A stretch of 6,012 nucleotides of DNA, taken from assembly GCA_023249795.1 (NCBI GenBank), contig JAHFBU010000110.1:1-6012 (forward strand), given 5' to 3'. Origin of the DNA: Syntrophaceae bacterium (lineage in GTDB: Bacteria > Desulfobacterota > Syntrophia > Syntrophales > UBA5619). The translations under genes were made by a program, and so were the position numbers. The notes beneath the pieces were generated by a model that saw only the letters and a program-made list of their open reading frames with translations, was not told the DNA's origin and made no database searches. This document shows positions 1 through 6,012 of this stretch, in pieces (the stretch's first letter is position 1; each line of letters begins with the position of its first letter).

Positions 1-150
1 ACGGATGAAGGATGAAGTTAAAGTGGCGAGCTGCCTCTTGCCTAACTTGCCATCACAAGGCTCTTCATAGGGGAAGTACGCAACACGTGTCAGGTAAGGG
101 CGGATCCGGACGGATAAAGTGATGGAGTGCAATTATAATCCGATATAATC

Positions 151-202
151 TGAAACGGTGAGAGACGAGAAAAATAGATCCTCTGCATCTCTCACCGTTT
201 CA
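151..202 (-). terminator. Perfect 15-bp inverted repeat downstream of actP (possible terminator without U-tract)
   Basis: Arms 151-165 and 188-202 are perfect reverse complements over 15 bp and enclose a 22-nt loop, 25 nt beyond the actP stop codon. The position fits a 3' end structure protecting or terminating the operon mRNA. On the minus strand the stem is followed by AT-rich sequence with a GATTATA direct repeat, but there is no run of T, so it is not a textbook intrinsic terminator. The plus strand lacks a T-run too. A protein-binding palindrome or a REP-like mRNA stabiliser would look similar. Confidence 0.5.
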
Positions 203-227
203 CGATCTCAACACGAATGAAGTGCGG

Positions 228-1988
228 CTATTCCGCACCGATCCCCACATATTCCCGGAGCTTTTCGTCCGCATATTTTTCGGCTGCCTCTTTTTCAGGC
301 CAGAGGAGAGAGACGAAAATGCCGACCAAGAACGCCGCGAGCATCGAGAAGAGGCCGGGATTTTTGTACTTGACGATGGCTAAAGGCATCTGGGCGCTCG
401 CGTCCTTCTTTTGAGCCGCTATCTGTGCGATGACCTCTTTCTCCGCGGTTATGGCCGCCTCGGCCGCCTTGTTCGTATCGAGGTCTACCTTCTTCAGGAT
501 TGCTCCGGTAACCATCATTTTTTGATAATCTTCAATTTTCAAATTGCCCTGTTCAATTTTGGTATCGAGCGCTTTAACGGTCGCCGTGACCGTCTTCGCC
601 TTGCTCCCGTGAATAATGTCCACCCAGACCGTCGGGGAGAGAACAATCAGCAACACGGCGAGGGACATGCCGGTGTAGATGCTGGCTGCTGCGCCTTTGG
701 TGGTAAACTTTTTCCACATGATCGACATGAGAAGCGCTGGGAAATTTGCACTCGCCGCAACCGCAAAAGCAAGGCCGACCATGAATGCCACGTTCTGTCC
801 CTTGAACAGGAGGCTGAGCAAAATGGCAGCCACACCGAGACATACTGTGGAAATCTTTGCGACCTTCACCTCTTCCCTTTCTGCCGAAACGCCGCGGCGT
901 ATCACGCCGACGTAGAGGTCATGTGAAAGCGCCGATGCCCCCGCGAGCGTAAGACCGGCAACGACCGCAAGGATCGTAGCAAACGCGACGGCGGCCAGGA
1001 ATCCCAGAAATGCCGTGCCTCCGAGCGCCTCGGCCAAAAGCGGCGCGGCCATGTTGCCGCCCTTGTCAATTCCCATAATGACCTTCTGGCCCACGAGAAC
1101 CGCCGCGCCGAAACCGATGGTCACGGTCAGGATGTAAAAGTAGCCGATAAATCCGGTGGCGACAAATACCGACTTCCGCGCCTGCTTGGCATCAGGAACG
1201 GTATAGAAGCGCATCAGGATGTGCGGCAGGCCTGCCGTGCCGAACATAAGCGCCAAACCCAATGAGAAGGCATCGATGGGGTCCGAGACGAGGCCGCCGG
1301 GCTGCATGAATTTATCCGTATACAGTTTCTCGGCCTGACTGAACAGTTCCGGGTAACTGAAACCGAACTTGCCAAGGGTAAGCAGGACGAGCATGGTGGC
1401 GCCCCCCAACAGGAGCACGGCTTTGATGATCTGAACCCAGGTCGTCGCAAGCATACCGCCGAAAAGCACATAGGCAATCATCAGCGAACCGACGATGACG
1501 AGTGCCGCTTCAAAAGGCAGGCCGAACATGAGTTTGATGAGTGTTCCTGCGCCGACCATTTGTGCAATAAGATAGAACAGCACCGTCATGAGCGAGCCGG
1601 CAGCCGCGGCCGCGCGGATCGGACGCTGCTGCAATCGATAGGCGACGACGTCGGCGAAGGTATACTTGCCAAGATTTCTCAGCGGTTCCGCGATGAGGAA
1701 CATAATAATCGGCCAGCCCACGAGCCAGCCCACCGAGTAGATGAGACCGTCGTACCCCTTGGTTGAGACGAGGCCCGCGATGCCGAGGAACGACGCGGCG
1801 CTCATATAGTCGCCGGCAAGGGCAAGACCATTTTGAAAACCCGTGATGCTCCTGCCCGCGGCGTAGAACTCCTTTGTGGTCCGTGTCCGCTTGGCGGCCC
1901 AGTAGGTGATGACGAGCGTAACAAGCACGAAAAGGACAAAGAAAACAATCGATGTTGTGTGAACCTGTCCGATAGAAGTCTGCGGCAT
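228..1988 (-). CDS. actP: ActP-type sodium:acetate (cation/acetate) symporter, SSS family
   Basis: Inner-membrane sodium/solute symporter that most likely imports acetate and perhaps other short monocarboxylates. Seen in the sequence: 586 residues with about 13 hydrophobic segments, the ActP-like stretch [13 protein letters not shown] at residues 60-72, and the family signature region [15 protein letters not shown] at 250-264. Positive loops after segments 1, 3 and 11 fit an N-out, C-in topology. The E. coli protein has about 549 residues; much of the extra length is a hydrophilic lysine- and alanine-rich insert at about 461-537, between segments 12 and 13, predicted to be periplasmic. The ATG was chosen because GGAGGTG lies 5 nt upstream, inside the last codons of the DUF485 gene, and only 2 nt separate the genes, implying translational coupling. 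A large inverted repeat follows the stop. Family assignment is firm; acetate as substrate is inferred from similarity and from the DUF485 partner. Confidence 0.95.
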   Translation of the reverse strand: MPQTSIGQVHTTSIVFFVLFVLVTLVITYWAAKRTRTTKEFYAAGRSITGFQNGLALAGDYMSAASFLGIAGLVSTKGYDGLIYSVGWLVGWPIIMFLIAEPLRNLGKYTFADVVAYRLQQRPIRAAAAAGSLMTVLFYLIAQMVGAGTLIKLMFGLPFEAALVIVGSLMIAYVLFGGMLATTWVQIIKAVLLLGGATMLVLLTLGKFGFSYPELFSQAEKLYTDKFMQPGGLVSDPIDAFSLGLALMFGTAGLPHILMRFYTVPDAKQARKSVFVATGFIGYFYILTVTIGFGAAVLVGQKVIMGIDKGGNMAAPLLAEALGGTAFLGFLAAVAFATILAVVAGLTLAGASALSHDLYVGVIRRGVSAEREEVKVAKISTVCLGVAAILLSLLFKGQNVAFMVGLAFAVAASANFPALLMSIMWKKFTTKGAAASIYTGMSLAVLLIVLSPTVWVDIIHGSKAKTVTATVKALDTKIEQGNLKIEDYQKMMVTGAILKKVDLDTNKAAEAAITAEKEVIAQIAAQKKDASAQMPLAIVKYKNPGLFSMLAAFLVGIFVSLLWPEKEAAEKYADEKLREYVGIGAE

Positions 1989-1990
1989 GG

Positions 1991-2299
1991 CTACACCTCC
2001 AACTTATCTTTAATTTGTTTAACCATGTCGTCGTACCTGCTGTTTGCCCACCAGATATAGATGCCGGTGAGCATCCAGGAGAAGACGATCGTTCCGACGG
2101 CAATCGGTATCCCGATGGTAATGGAACCGCTGATCTTCGTGCCGAGGAACGGTTTGTTGAATGCGATCAGGGCGATAAACCCAAAATAAATCAGCAATTC
2201 CAGTATTGCCAATGTCCACGATATGAAATTCTTCTGAGCCACGAGTTTTTTAAAATCCGGATCTTGCAAAAGAGCCTCTTTATTCACTTTGGGATTCAT
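1991..2299 (-). CDS. yjcH: DUF485 small inner-membrane protein (YjcH-like), partner of ActP
   Basis: Small membrane protein of the DUF485 family, whose genes usually sit directly before acetate permease genes. Its molecular role is not established; an accessory or assembly role for the symporter is an inference. Seen here: 102 residues, close to the size of E. coli YjcH; a charged N-terminus with the [11 protein letters not shown] segment at about 13-23; two hydrophobic helices at about 27-48 and 60-84; and a C-terminal [18 protein letters not shown] region (75-92) typical of the family. The ATG has an excellent Shine-Dalgarno (TAAGGAGGG) 6 nt upstream. The stop codon TAG lies 2 nt before the actP start, so the two genes form one operon. 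Transcription probably starts in the upstream gap, because a strong terminator separates this gene from the exonuclease gene. Confidence 0.93.
   Translation of the reverse strand: MNPKVNKEALLQDPDFKKLVAQKNFISWTLAILELLIYFGFIALIAFNKPFLGTKISGSITIGIPIAVGTIVFSWMLTGIYIWWANSRYDDMVKQIKDKLEV
1994..2000 (-). promoter_or_regulatory. Shine-Dalgarno of actP inside the DUF485 gene
   Basis: GGAGGTG on the minus strand forms the last two sense codons (Glu-Val) of the DUF485 gene and lies 5 nt before the actP ATG. The site decides the actP start and implies that translation of the two genes is coupled. Confidence 0.8.
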
Positions 2300-2305
2300 G
2301 TGTCG

Positions 2306-2314
2306 CCCTCCTTA
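2306..2314 (-). promoter_or_regulatory. Strong Shine-Dalgarno of the DUF485 gene
   Basis: TAAGGAGGG on the minus strand ends 6 nt before the ATG at 2299. It is a near-perfect match to the anti-Shine-Dalgarno sequence and fixes the start of the symporter operon's first gene. Confidence 0.85.
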
Positions 2315-2337
2315 GCTACGATTGTGCTTCAAATACC

Positions 2338-2352
2338 GAATTCGCCGCTTAC
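2338..2352. repeat. Direct repeat copy 1 (15 bp, intergenic)
   Basis: GAATTCGCCGCTTAC, identical to the copy at 2688-2702 and exactly 350 bp from it. After four mismatched bases the sequence AATC follows in both copies, giving 19 of 23 matches. It resembles a duplicated fragment of the 3' end of the exonuclease gene. Confidence 0.7.
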
Positions 2353-2621
2353 TCGGAATCTCCTGTACCCATTCAATCCGTTACATCACGCAGTACCTAC
2401 ACGACCTTTTACAGGGTGGTCATGAATTTCCATATGGCTTCTCATCCACAATCCGTGCCAGCTGTTCAGTCTTGCTTGAAAGCGTGATGCATGTCTCGCG
2501 TTGTCTGCGGCCAAGGTTGCTCCCCTGTCTAACGGAATTTCTCTTTCCAATCTCACTAATTCTTTCCTTGCCTTCGGGTTTAGGGAAAAGAGTGATTTGG
2601 CCGTCCGGGAACGTTAACTTG

Positions 2622-2641
2622 AAAAAGGGGGAAATTCCCCC
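2622..2641 (-). terminator. Intrinsic terminator after the exonuclease gene
   Basis: On the minus strand GGGGG (2641-2637), loop AATTT, CCCCC (2631-2627) is followed directly by TTTTT (2626-2622): a short all-GC hairpin with a U-tract, the form of a Rho-independent terminator. It begins about 35 nt beyond the exonuclease stop. Further C and G runs just upstream (2647-2651 and 2660-2663) allow competing hairpins. It would end the transcript of the DUF294/exonuclease pair and isolate the acetate operon. Confidence 0.7.
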
Positions 2642-2675
2642 GGCTCGGGGGTAAAAGTTCCCCTTTCCCGTCATG

Positions 2676-3389
2676 CTAAAAATTGCTGAATTCGCCGCTT
2701 ACCGCTAATCCGTCATTCCCTTTGAAGGGCGTTCCAATTCTTAAAAGGTCGCCGAGGGTTATGATTCCCGCTTCCGCGAGTAGGGGGAGAAGGCGTTGAA
2801 ACAACTGGGCCGTCGTATACGCGTCGGCGATTGCATTATGAGCGACGTTCACCGGGATATCAAAGCCCTTTACGATGTCGTAGAGACGATAGCCGAGGGG
2901 TGGCGCGGTAAAGCAGGCGCGGGGGGGGAGCCGTCTTGAAAGCCATTCATGGATACTGAGTGTGTCGATGACGGGATTCCGAAGTTCATGCTTGAAAATC
3001 CGTCGCATCTCACGATTGAGAAACGCAAGATCGAGTGAGACGAAATGTCCTATCAGGATGTCGTCCGATGCATATGCAAGGTACTCCGCCAGCACTGCGT
3101 CGATCGGCGGTTTTGCGGCAACCTCCGACGGTGTGATTTCATGAATGACGACGCTGCTTGCCGATAGCGCCGTATCCGGATTTACAAGCTGGTAAAACGT
3201 GTCTCCGAGGTCAATGACACCGCCGGTCATTCGCACCGCACCGATGGAAACGATGCTGTCACGTTTCTCGTCAAGACCGGTCAGTTCCGTGTCCATGACC
3301 ACAAACCTTGCGTCAGTGAACGGCCTTGCCGGATCAACGAGCCTCTTTTTGCGGATCAGATCTCCAATATGTCTTAGATGCCTGAACAT
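2676..3389 (-). CDS. DEDDh-family 3'-5' exonuclease (DnaQ/PolC epsilon-like)
   Basis: Predicted cytoplasmic 3'-5' exonuclease of the DnaQ-like RNase H fold. The acidic residues of all three motifs are visible: ExoI with D33 and E35 (VMDTELTGLD); ExoII around D120 (IGHFVSLDLAF); and ExoIII with H184 and D189 (HNAIADAYTTAQLF), the histidine defining the DEDDh subtype. The protein has 237 residues, so it is a stand-alone exonuclease domain with a short basic N-terminus, without polymerase or UvrC parts. It is not obviously the replicative epsilon subunit; the clustering with a cNMP/CBS/DUF294 gene suggests the lesser-known regulatory or repair exonuclease often found there. The ATG is the first start after an in-frame TGA and has a modest GGAA 7 nt upstream. 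An eight-C tract lies at codons 154-157. A terminator follows the stop. The true substrate (DNA, RNA or nucleotide) cannot be told from sequence. Confidence 0.88.
   Translation of the reverse strand: MFRHLRHIGDLIRKKRLVDPARPFTDARFVVMDTELTGLDEKRDSIVSIGAVRMTGGVIDLGDTFYQLVNPDTALSASSVVIHEITPSEVAAKPPIDAVLAEYLAYASDDILIGHFVSLDLAFLNREMRRIFKHELRNPVIDTLSIHEWLSRRLPPRACFTAPPLGYRLYDIVKGFDIPVNVAHNAIADAYTTAQLFQRLLPLLAEAGIITLGDLLRIGTPFKGNDGLAVSGEFSNF
2688..2702. repeat. Direct repeat copy 2 (15 bp, inside the 3' end of the exonuclease gene)
   Basis: Second identical copy of the 15-bp sequence. Here it encodes part of the last residues of the exonuclease (the VSGEF segment before SNF-stop). The pair brackets the intergenic block at 2353-2687. 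Confidence 0.7.
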
Positions 3390-3452
3390 GGTTCAATTCC
3401 ACGATAGTCAGACAGGGGCGGAACCGGATGCATAACCCCCTTCGTCACCGCC

Positions 3453-5375
3453 TCACCAGATGAGAGCCTTGTACCGTTCGATAATCAAATTCTGCATCAT
3501 GGTGACGAGATGAAACGCCTCTTTGAGGGAACGTTTTTCAAGATTGCTAAGCCGGTTCGGGTAGATGAAATTATCGGCTTCCTGACCCGAGATGATCTGT
3601 TCGAACTGATGATGGATCCTCAGAAGCATGATAATTTCAAAGGCGTGTTCCAATGCATCGGCATTTTCCGTGACCATCGTGTGCAGGTTTCGCATGGCTT
3701 CGATCCGGCCGATGGTCGAGGTTTCACGAACCCCCTTTTCGAGCGCAAAGAGCCGGACGATGTCCACAAGAGGTGCCAGCCCCTTGATTTTAATGTTGAG
3801 CTGGTCCTTGTGCTCTCCGTCTTTCTCCACCACAAACGATTTGAGAAAACCGATGGGGGGTGGGTTCCTGATGGCCATGTTCGCCAGATGTCCAAGGAAG
3901 ACCTTCTTATCCTTGAGCAGTGCGTTCAGGTGATCGCGAAGTGATTCAGCAAGGTGGAAATCGCCATACATCGGCCGAAAATCAAAAAAGGTCACGGCGT
4001 TGATGACCGCATCCTGGGTGGGATTGTCGATCCAGTCGGCAAAATATTTCTTCCATCGCCTGACCGGCTGGCGCCACCGCGGGTTGCTGGCCATGGCGTT
4101 AGCGGGACACGGGGGAAATCCGCACTGGATGAGCCCGTCTCGCACAATTTCGGAAAACGCGGAAAAATATTCATTCTGGGCTTCAGCTTCGGACTCCGTG
4201 GCGGGATCCGCATAGACGAGGGCATTGTCCTGGTCAGTCTTGAATGTCTGCTCTCTGCGGCCTTCGCTGCCGAGTACGAGCCAGCAATAGGGGCTTGGCG
4301 GCCTGCCCAGTTTTTTTTCCGCCAACAGAAGGACCTTGCGGACAAGGTGGTCGTTTATTTCGGTGATGATCTTGATGATATTGCTCGCTCTGGCGCCTTC
4401 CTTGAGCAGTGTGCCGACGATGCCGTTTATTTTTTTTGAGACGGGAATGAGCCCATCGATGGTCTGCTGGTTCTCGATATCCTTGGTGAGCGAGAGCGGC
4501 GATGTGCCCTGCAGCATGATAAAATCATGGTTCGTTATGACACCCGCCAGTTCGCCGTCCTTGCTCACGAGGATGTGGTGGATGTTGTGCTTGATCATCT
4601 TGAGAATGATCTCAAAGCAGTAATCCTGGGCATCGACAATGATGAGCGGGAAGTTCATGATGCTCTTGACCGAATCTTTTACGCGAGGGTCTTTGGCGAC
4701 GACCTTCTCCCGGAGATCCCGATCCGTCACAATGCCCTGGGGACGGTTATCCTGATCCATGATAATGACCGAGCTGATGCGCTTATTGGCCATAATCCGT
4801 GCCGCCGCCTGAATCGTCGTATCTTCCGGGACCGATATGACCTTTTTGTTGGCGATGTCCCCGATGCGGGTGGTGAAGAGAAGGCGGTCACTGCCGCTGT
4901 GGAAGGTGCTTTTATCCTGCATTTCGCGGACGACCCGATCCACGTATTTGGTAATGTGTGACTTCAAGAAGTACTCGGTAAAAGAATTGTGAGTGCTCAA
5001 GAGTTGGAGAAGCGGATTGATTCCAAGAACATAGCAGATGGTGTCTTCCATGGTGGTGATGTTCGCTCGCAGGCTGTCCCTGCTCATGAGCGACAGAAAA
5101 TCGAAGGAGTCGCCTTCTCCGCGATAGTCGATGACCACCTCGCTGCCGTCCTCAGGTGATATCACCGATACCTTGACGCTTCCTTTTTTGATGATACGAA
5201 GAGAGTCGCCTGGGGCATCGTTCTGCTTCAGAATGATCGTTCCCTTGGGATGAAATTCCACGAAGAGATGCCTCGCCACGGATTGCAGATTGATGTCGTC
5301 AAGAGAAAGAAACGGCGGCACTTTTTTGAGAAAAGCCACTGTGTCGTCGATGATCAGGTTGCGTTCGCTGCCCAT
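3453..5375 (-). CDS. cNMP-binding / tandem CBS / DUF294 nucleotidyltransferase-like signalling protein
   Basis: Large cytoplasmic multidomain protein of 640 residues. Domains in order: cyclic-nucleotide-binding-like domain at about 12-140; two CBS motifs at about 173-225 (VTDRDLR at 216-222) and 237-290 (GVITNHDF at 278-285), probably sensing adenine nucleotides; a DUF294 nucleotidyltransferase-like domain with GSEGRREQ at 369-376, the D381/D383 pair in TDQDN, and CPANAMASNPRWR at 423-435; and a helical DUF294 C-terminal domain from about 470 (DFRPMYGD at 465-472) to the end. The GS and DxD elements resemble GlnD-type enzymes, so uridylyl or adenylyl transfer to a partner is possible but unproven. 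In the cNMP fold the usual FGE is FDF (91-93), so classical cAMP binding is doubtful. The ATG is the only ordinary start after an in-frame TAA; its Shine-Dalgarno is poor (AAGGGT abuts the ATG). The exonuclease gene follows 63 bp downstream. A promoter candidate lies upstream, over the mobA stop. Confidence 0.92.
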   Translation of the reverse strand: MGSERNLIIDDTVAFLKKVPPFLSLDDINLQSVARHLFVEFHPKGTIILKQNDAPGDSLRIIKKGSVKVSVISPEDGSEVVIDYRGEGDSFDFLSLMSRDSLRANITTMEDTICYVLGINPLLQLLSTHNSFTEYFLKSHITKYVDRVVREMQDKSTFHSGSDRLLFTTRIGDIANKKVISVPEDTTIQAAARIMANKRISSVIIMDQDNRPQGIVTDRDLREKVVAKDPRVKDSVKSIMNFPLIIVDAQDYCFEIILKMIKHNIHHILVSKDGELAGVITNHDFIMLQGTSPLSLTKDIENQQTIDGLIPVSKKINGIVGTLLKEGARASNIIKIITEINDHLVRKVLLLAEKKLGRPPSPYCWLVLGSEGRREQTFKTDQDNALVYADPATESEAEAQNEYFSAFSEIVRDGLIQCGFPPCPANAMASNPRWRQPVRRWKKYFADWIDNPTQDAVINAVTFFDFRPMYGDFHLAESLRDHLNALLKDKKVFLGHLANMAIRNPPPIGFLKSFVVEKDGEHKDQLNIKIKGLAPLVDIVRLFALEKGVRETSTIGRIEAMRNLHTMVTENADALEHAFEIIMLLRIHHQFEQIISGQEADNFIYPNRLSNLEKRSLKEAFHLVTMMQNLIIERYKALIW

Positions 5376-5429
5376 ACCCTTGCCGGTCTTCGTATCCTTA
5401 TTTTGAGGAAATTGCTTTTACGAGGTGGG

Positions 5430-5458
5430 ACGATAAGAAAAGCAGTGCGGTCTGTCAA
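5430..5458 (-). promoter_or_regulatory. Sigma70-like promoter overlapping the mobA stop codon
   Basis: On the minus strand a perfect -35 TTGACA (5458-5453) is separated by 17 bp from TATCGT (5435-5430), which matches 4 of 6 positions of the -10 consensus. The TGA stop of mobA lies within the -35 box. A start about 7 nt further on would give a leader of roughly 48 nt before the DUF294 gene ATG. This would let the DUF294/exonuclease pair be transcribed independently of mobA. Confidence 0.55.
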
Positions 5459-6012
5459 GGAGATTCATTGCCGTTAAATGACCGATGAGGCAAATTCCGG
5501 AGCTCCTCCGGGGTATTTACGTTCATGAACATGCGCTCCTCCGGATCAAAGGTGCGGACGACCTCGGGGGGAATTGTGAGGAGGCGGTGCCCCTTGTAGA
5601 AGCCGGTGATCTTCAGACGGTCACTCTCGATGAGTCCGCGGATGACAGGGAGACAACGACGGGAATAGACCGCATGAAGGGGCTGGGGTCCCTCCCGCGT
5701 TTCCGGAACGACGATATCGAATCCGGTCGTCTGTCGGACCATATATTCCAGAAAGGCCCGATTCAGGAAGGGCATGTCGCAGGCTGCAACAAAGGCGTGT
5801 TCTTCCGAGGCATGGAAGAGACCCGTATAGATCCCGCCGAGGGGACCCTTCTCCGGGAAGATATCGGTGACGATGGCCGCATCCTGATCGAGATAATCCA
5901 GGGGGGAGGCGGATACGATGATCACCTCTTTGAAGACCGCCCTAAACAGACGGACGGTCCGGTCGATCAGCCGTTCGCCGTCCACCGCGAGGAACGCCTT
6001 GTTTTCCCCCAT
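5455..6012 (-). CDS. mobA: Molybdenum cofactor guanylyltransferase (MobA-like), 5' end outside the window
   Basis: Transfers GMP from GTP to molybdenum-bound molybdopterin, giving the guanine dinucleotide cofactor used by DMSO-reductase-family enzymes such as formate dehydrogenases and nitrate reductases. Seen: 185 residues starting at the MGENKAF stretch, which in this family is internal to the N-terminal LAGG-x-S-x-RMG-x-x-K nucleotide-binding loop. The ATG at the window edge is therefore probably not the start; roughly 12-18 residues should lie to the right. Other family marks are GPLGGI at 56-61, AACDMPF at 77-83 with the likely metal-binding D79, PLHAVY at 111-116, and NVNTPEEL near the C-terminus (164-171). 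With the missing part the length would match the roughly 195-residue E. coli enzyme. A MobA-like nucleotidyltransferase with another nucleotide substrate (MocA type) is a less likely alternative. Confidence 0.88.
   Translation of the reverse strand: MGENKAFLAVDGERLIDRTVRLFRAVFKEVIIVSASPLDYLDQDAAIVTDIFPEKGPLGGIYTGLFHASEEHAFVAACDMPFLNRAFLEYMVRQTTGFDIVVPETREGPQPLHAVYSRRCLPVIRGLIESDRLKITGFYKGHRLLTIPPEVVRTFDPEERMFMNVNTPEELRNLPHRSFNGNESP

Larger units (their letters stand above)
2300..2675. other. 376-bp intergenic block between the exonuclease gene and the acetate operon
   Basis: No gene is recognised here. The part next to the exonuclease gene (2622-2663) is a chain of G and C runs forming a terminator. 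A 15-bp sequence at 2338-2352 repeats the 3' end of the exonuclease gene. The middle (about 2420-2620) has open frames on the minus strand in two phases, but neither encodes a protein I recognise and one runs through the terminator. The promoter of the DUF485/actP operon should be in the left part. I see no clear sigma70 boxes there; the best alternative is a weak sigma54-like site at 2445-2460. Confidence 0.6.

Noticed and set aside
2..88. Short plus-strand frame at the left edge (about 28 codons)
   Set aside because: No ribosome site, too short and no recognisable sequence; most likely chance.
134..149. Two TATAAT hexamers on the plus strand
   Set aside because: No -35 element at a suitable distance and no plus-strand gene follows; treated as an AT-rich direct repeat.
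411..926. 171-codon plus-strand frame opposite actP
   Set aside because: Antisense to a conserved symporter; composition reflects the codon pattern of actP and no domain is recognisable.
1510..2103. 197-codon minus-strand frame across the DUF485/actP junction
   Set aside because: It overlaps two well-supported membrane-protein genes in another phase and shows no family features of its own.
2420..2674. 84-codon open frame on the minus strand starting 1 nt after the exonuclease stop
   Set aside because: The spacing looks operon-like, but the frame runs through a strong intrinsic terminator, has no Shine-Dalgarno of note and matches no family I know. Its last residues (LSSKTEQLARIVDE) faintly recall a chemotaxis-receptor tail, which is too little to call a remnant. 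A second open phase overlaps it, as expected of non-coding sequence.
3954..4439. 161-codon plus-strand frame opposite the DUF294 gene
   Set aside because: It is antisense to the conserved nucleotidyltransferase motifs and has no recognisable features.

Overview
The window is about 6 kb of bacterial chromosome with all five supported genes on the minus strand, so transcription runs from right to left. In that order they are: a mobA-like molybdenum cofactor guanylyltransferase cut by the right edge; a large cNMP-binding/CBS/DUF294 nucleotidyltransferase-like protein; a DEDDh 3'-5' exonuclease; a small DUF485 membrane protein; and an ActP-type sodium/acetate symporter. Codon use, moderate to high GC and gene content would suit a Gram-negative such as a Desulfobacterota (former Deltaproteobacteria) member. 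No marker gene is present, so that placement is a guess.

Layout: 1-227 is non-coding and holds a perfect 15-bp inverted repeat just beyond the symporter stop. 228-2299 is a tight two-gene operon, DUF485 then actP, with 2 nt between them and the actP Shine-Dalgarno inside the last DUF485 codons. 2300-2675 is a 376-bp gap with no convincing gene. It contains an intrinsic terminator made of alternating G and C runs, a 15-bp direct repeat that copies part of the 3' end of the exonuclease gene, and presumably the promoter of the symporter operon. 2676-5375 holds the exonuclease and the DUF294 gene, 63 bp apart and probably co-transcribed. A good sigma70-like promoter (TTGACA, 17-bp spacer, TATCGT) overlaps the mobA stop codon and should drive this pair separately from mobA.

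Functionally, the DUF485/ActP pair is a recognised acetate-uptake unit. The exonuclease plus cNMP/CBS/DUF294 pair is often found near acetate permease and acetyl-CoA synthetase genes in other proteobacteria, so a regulatory link between nucleotide or energy sensing and acetate uptake is plausible but not shown by sequence. mobA is probably an unrelated neighbour. I do not see a wholly new system. The points that stand out are a 77-residue hydrophilic, predicted periplasmic insert in ActP, the repeat-flanked intergenic block, the competing-hairpin terminator, and homopolymer tracts inside the two regulatory-looking genes.
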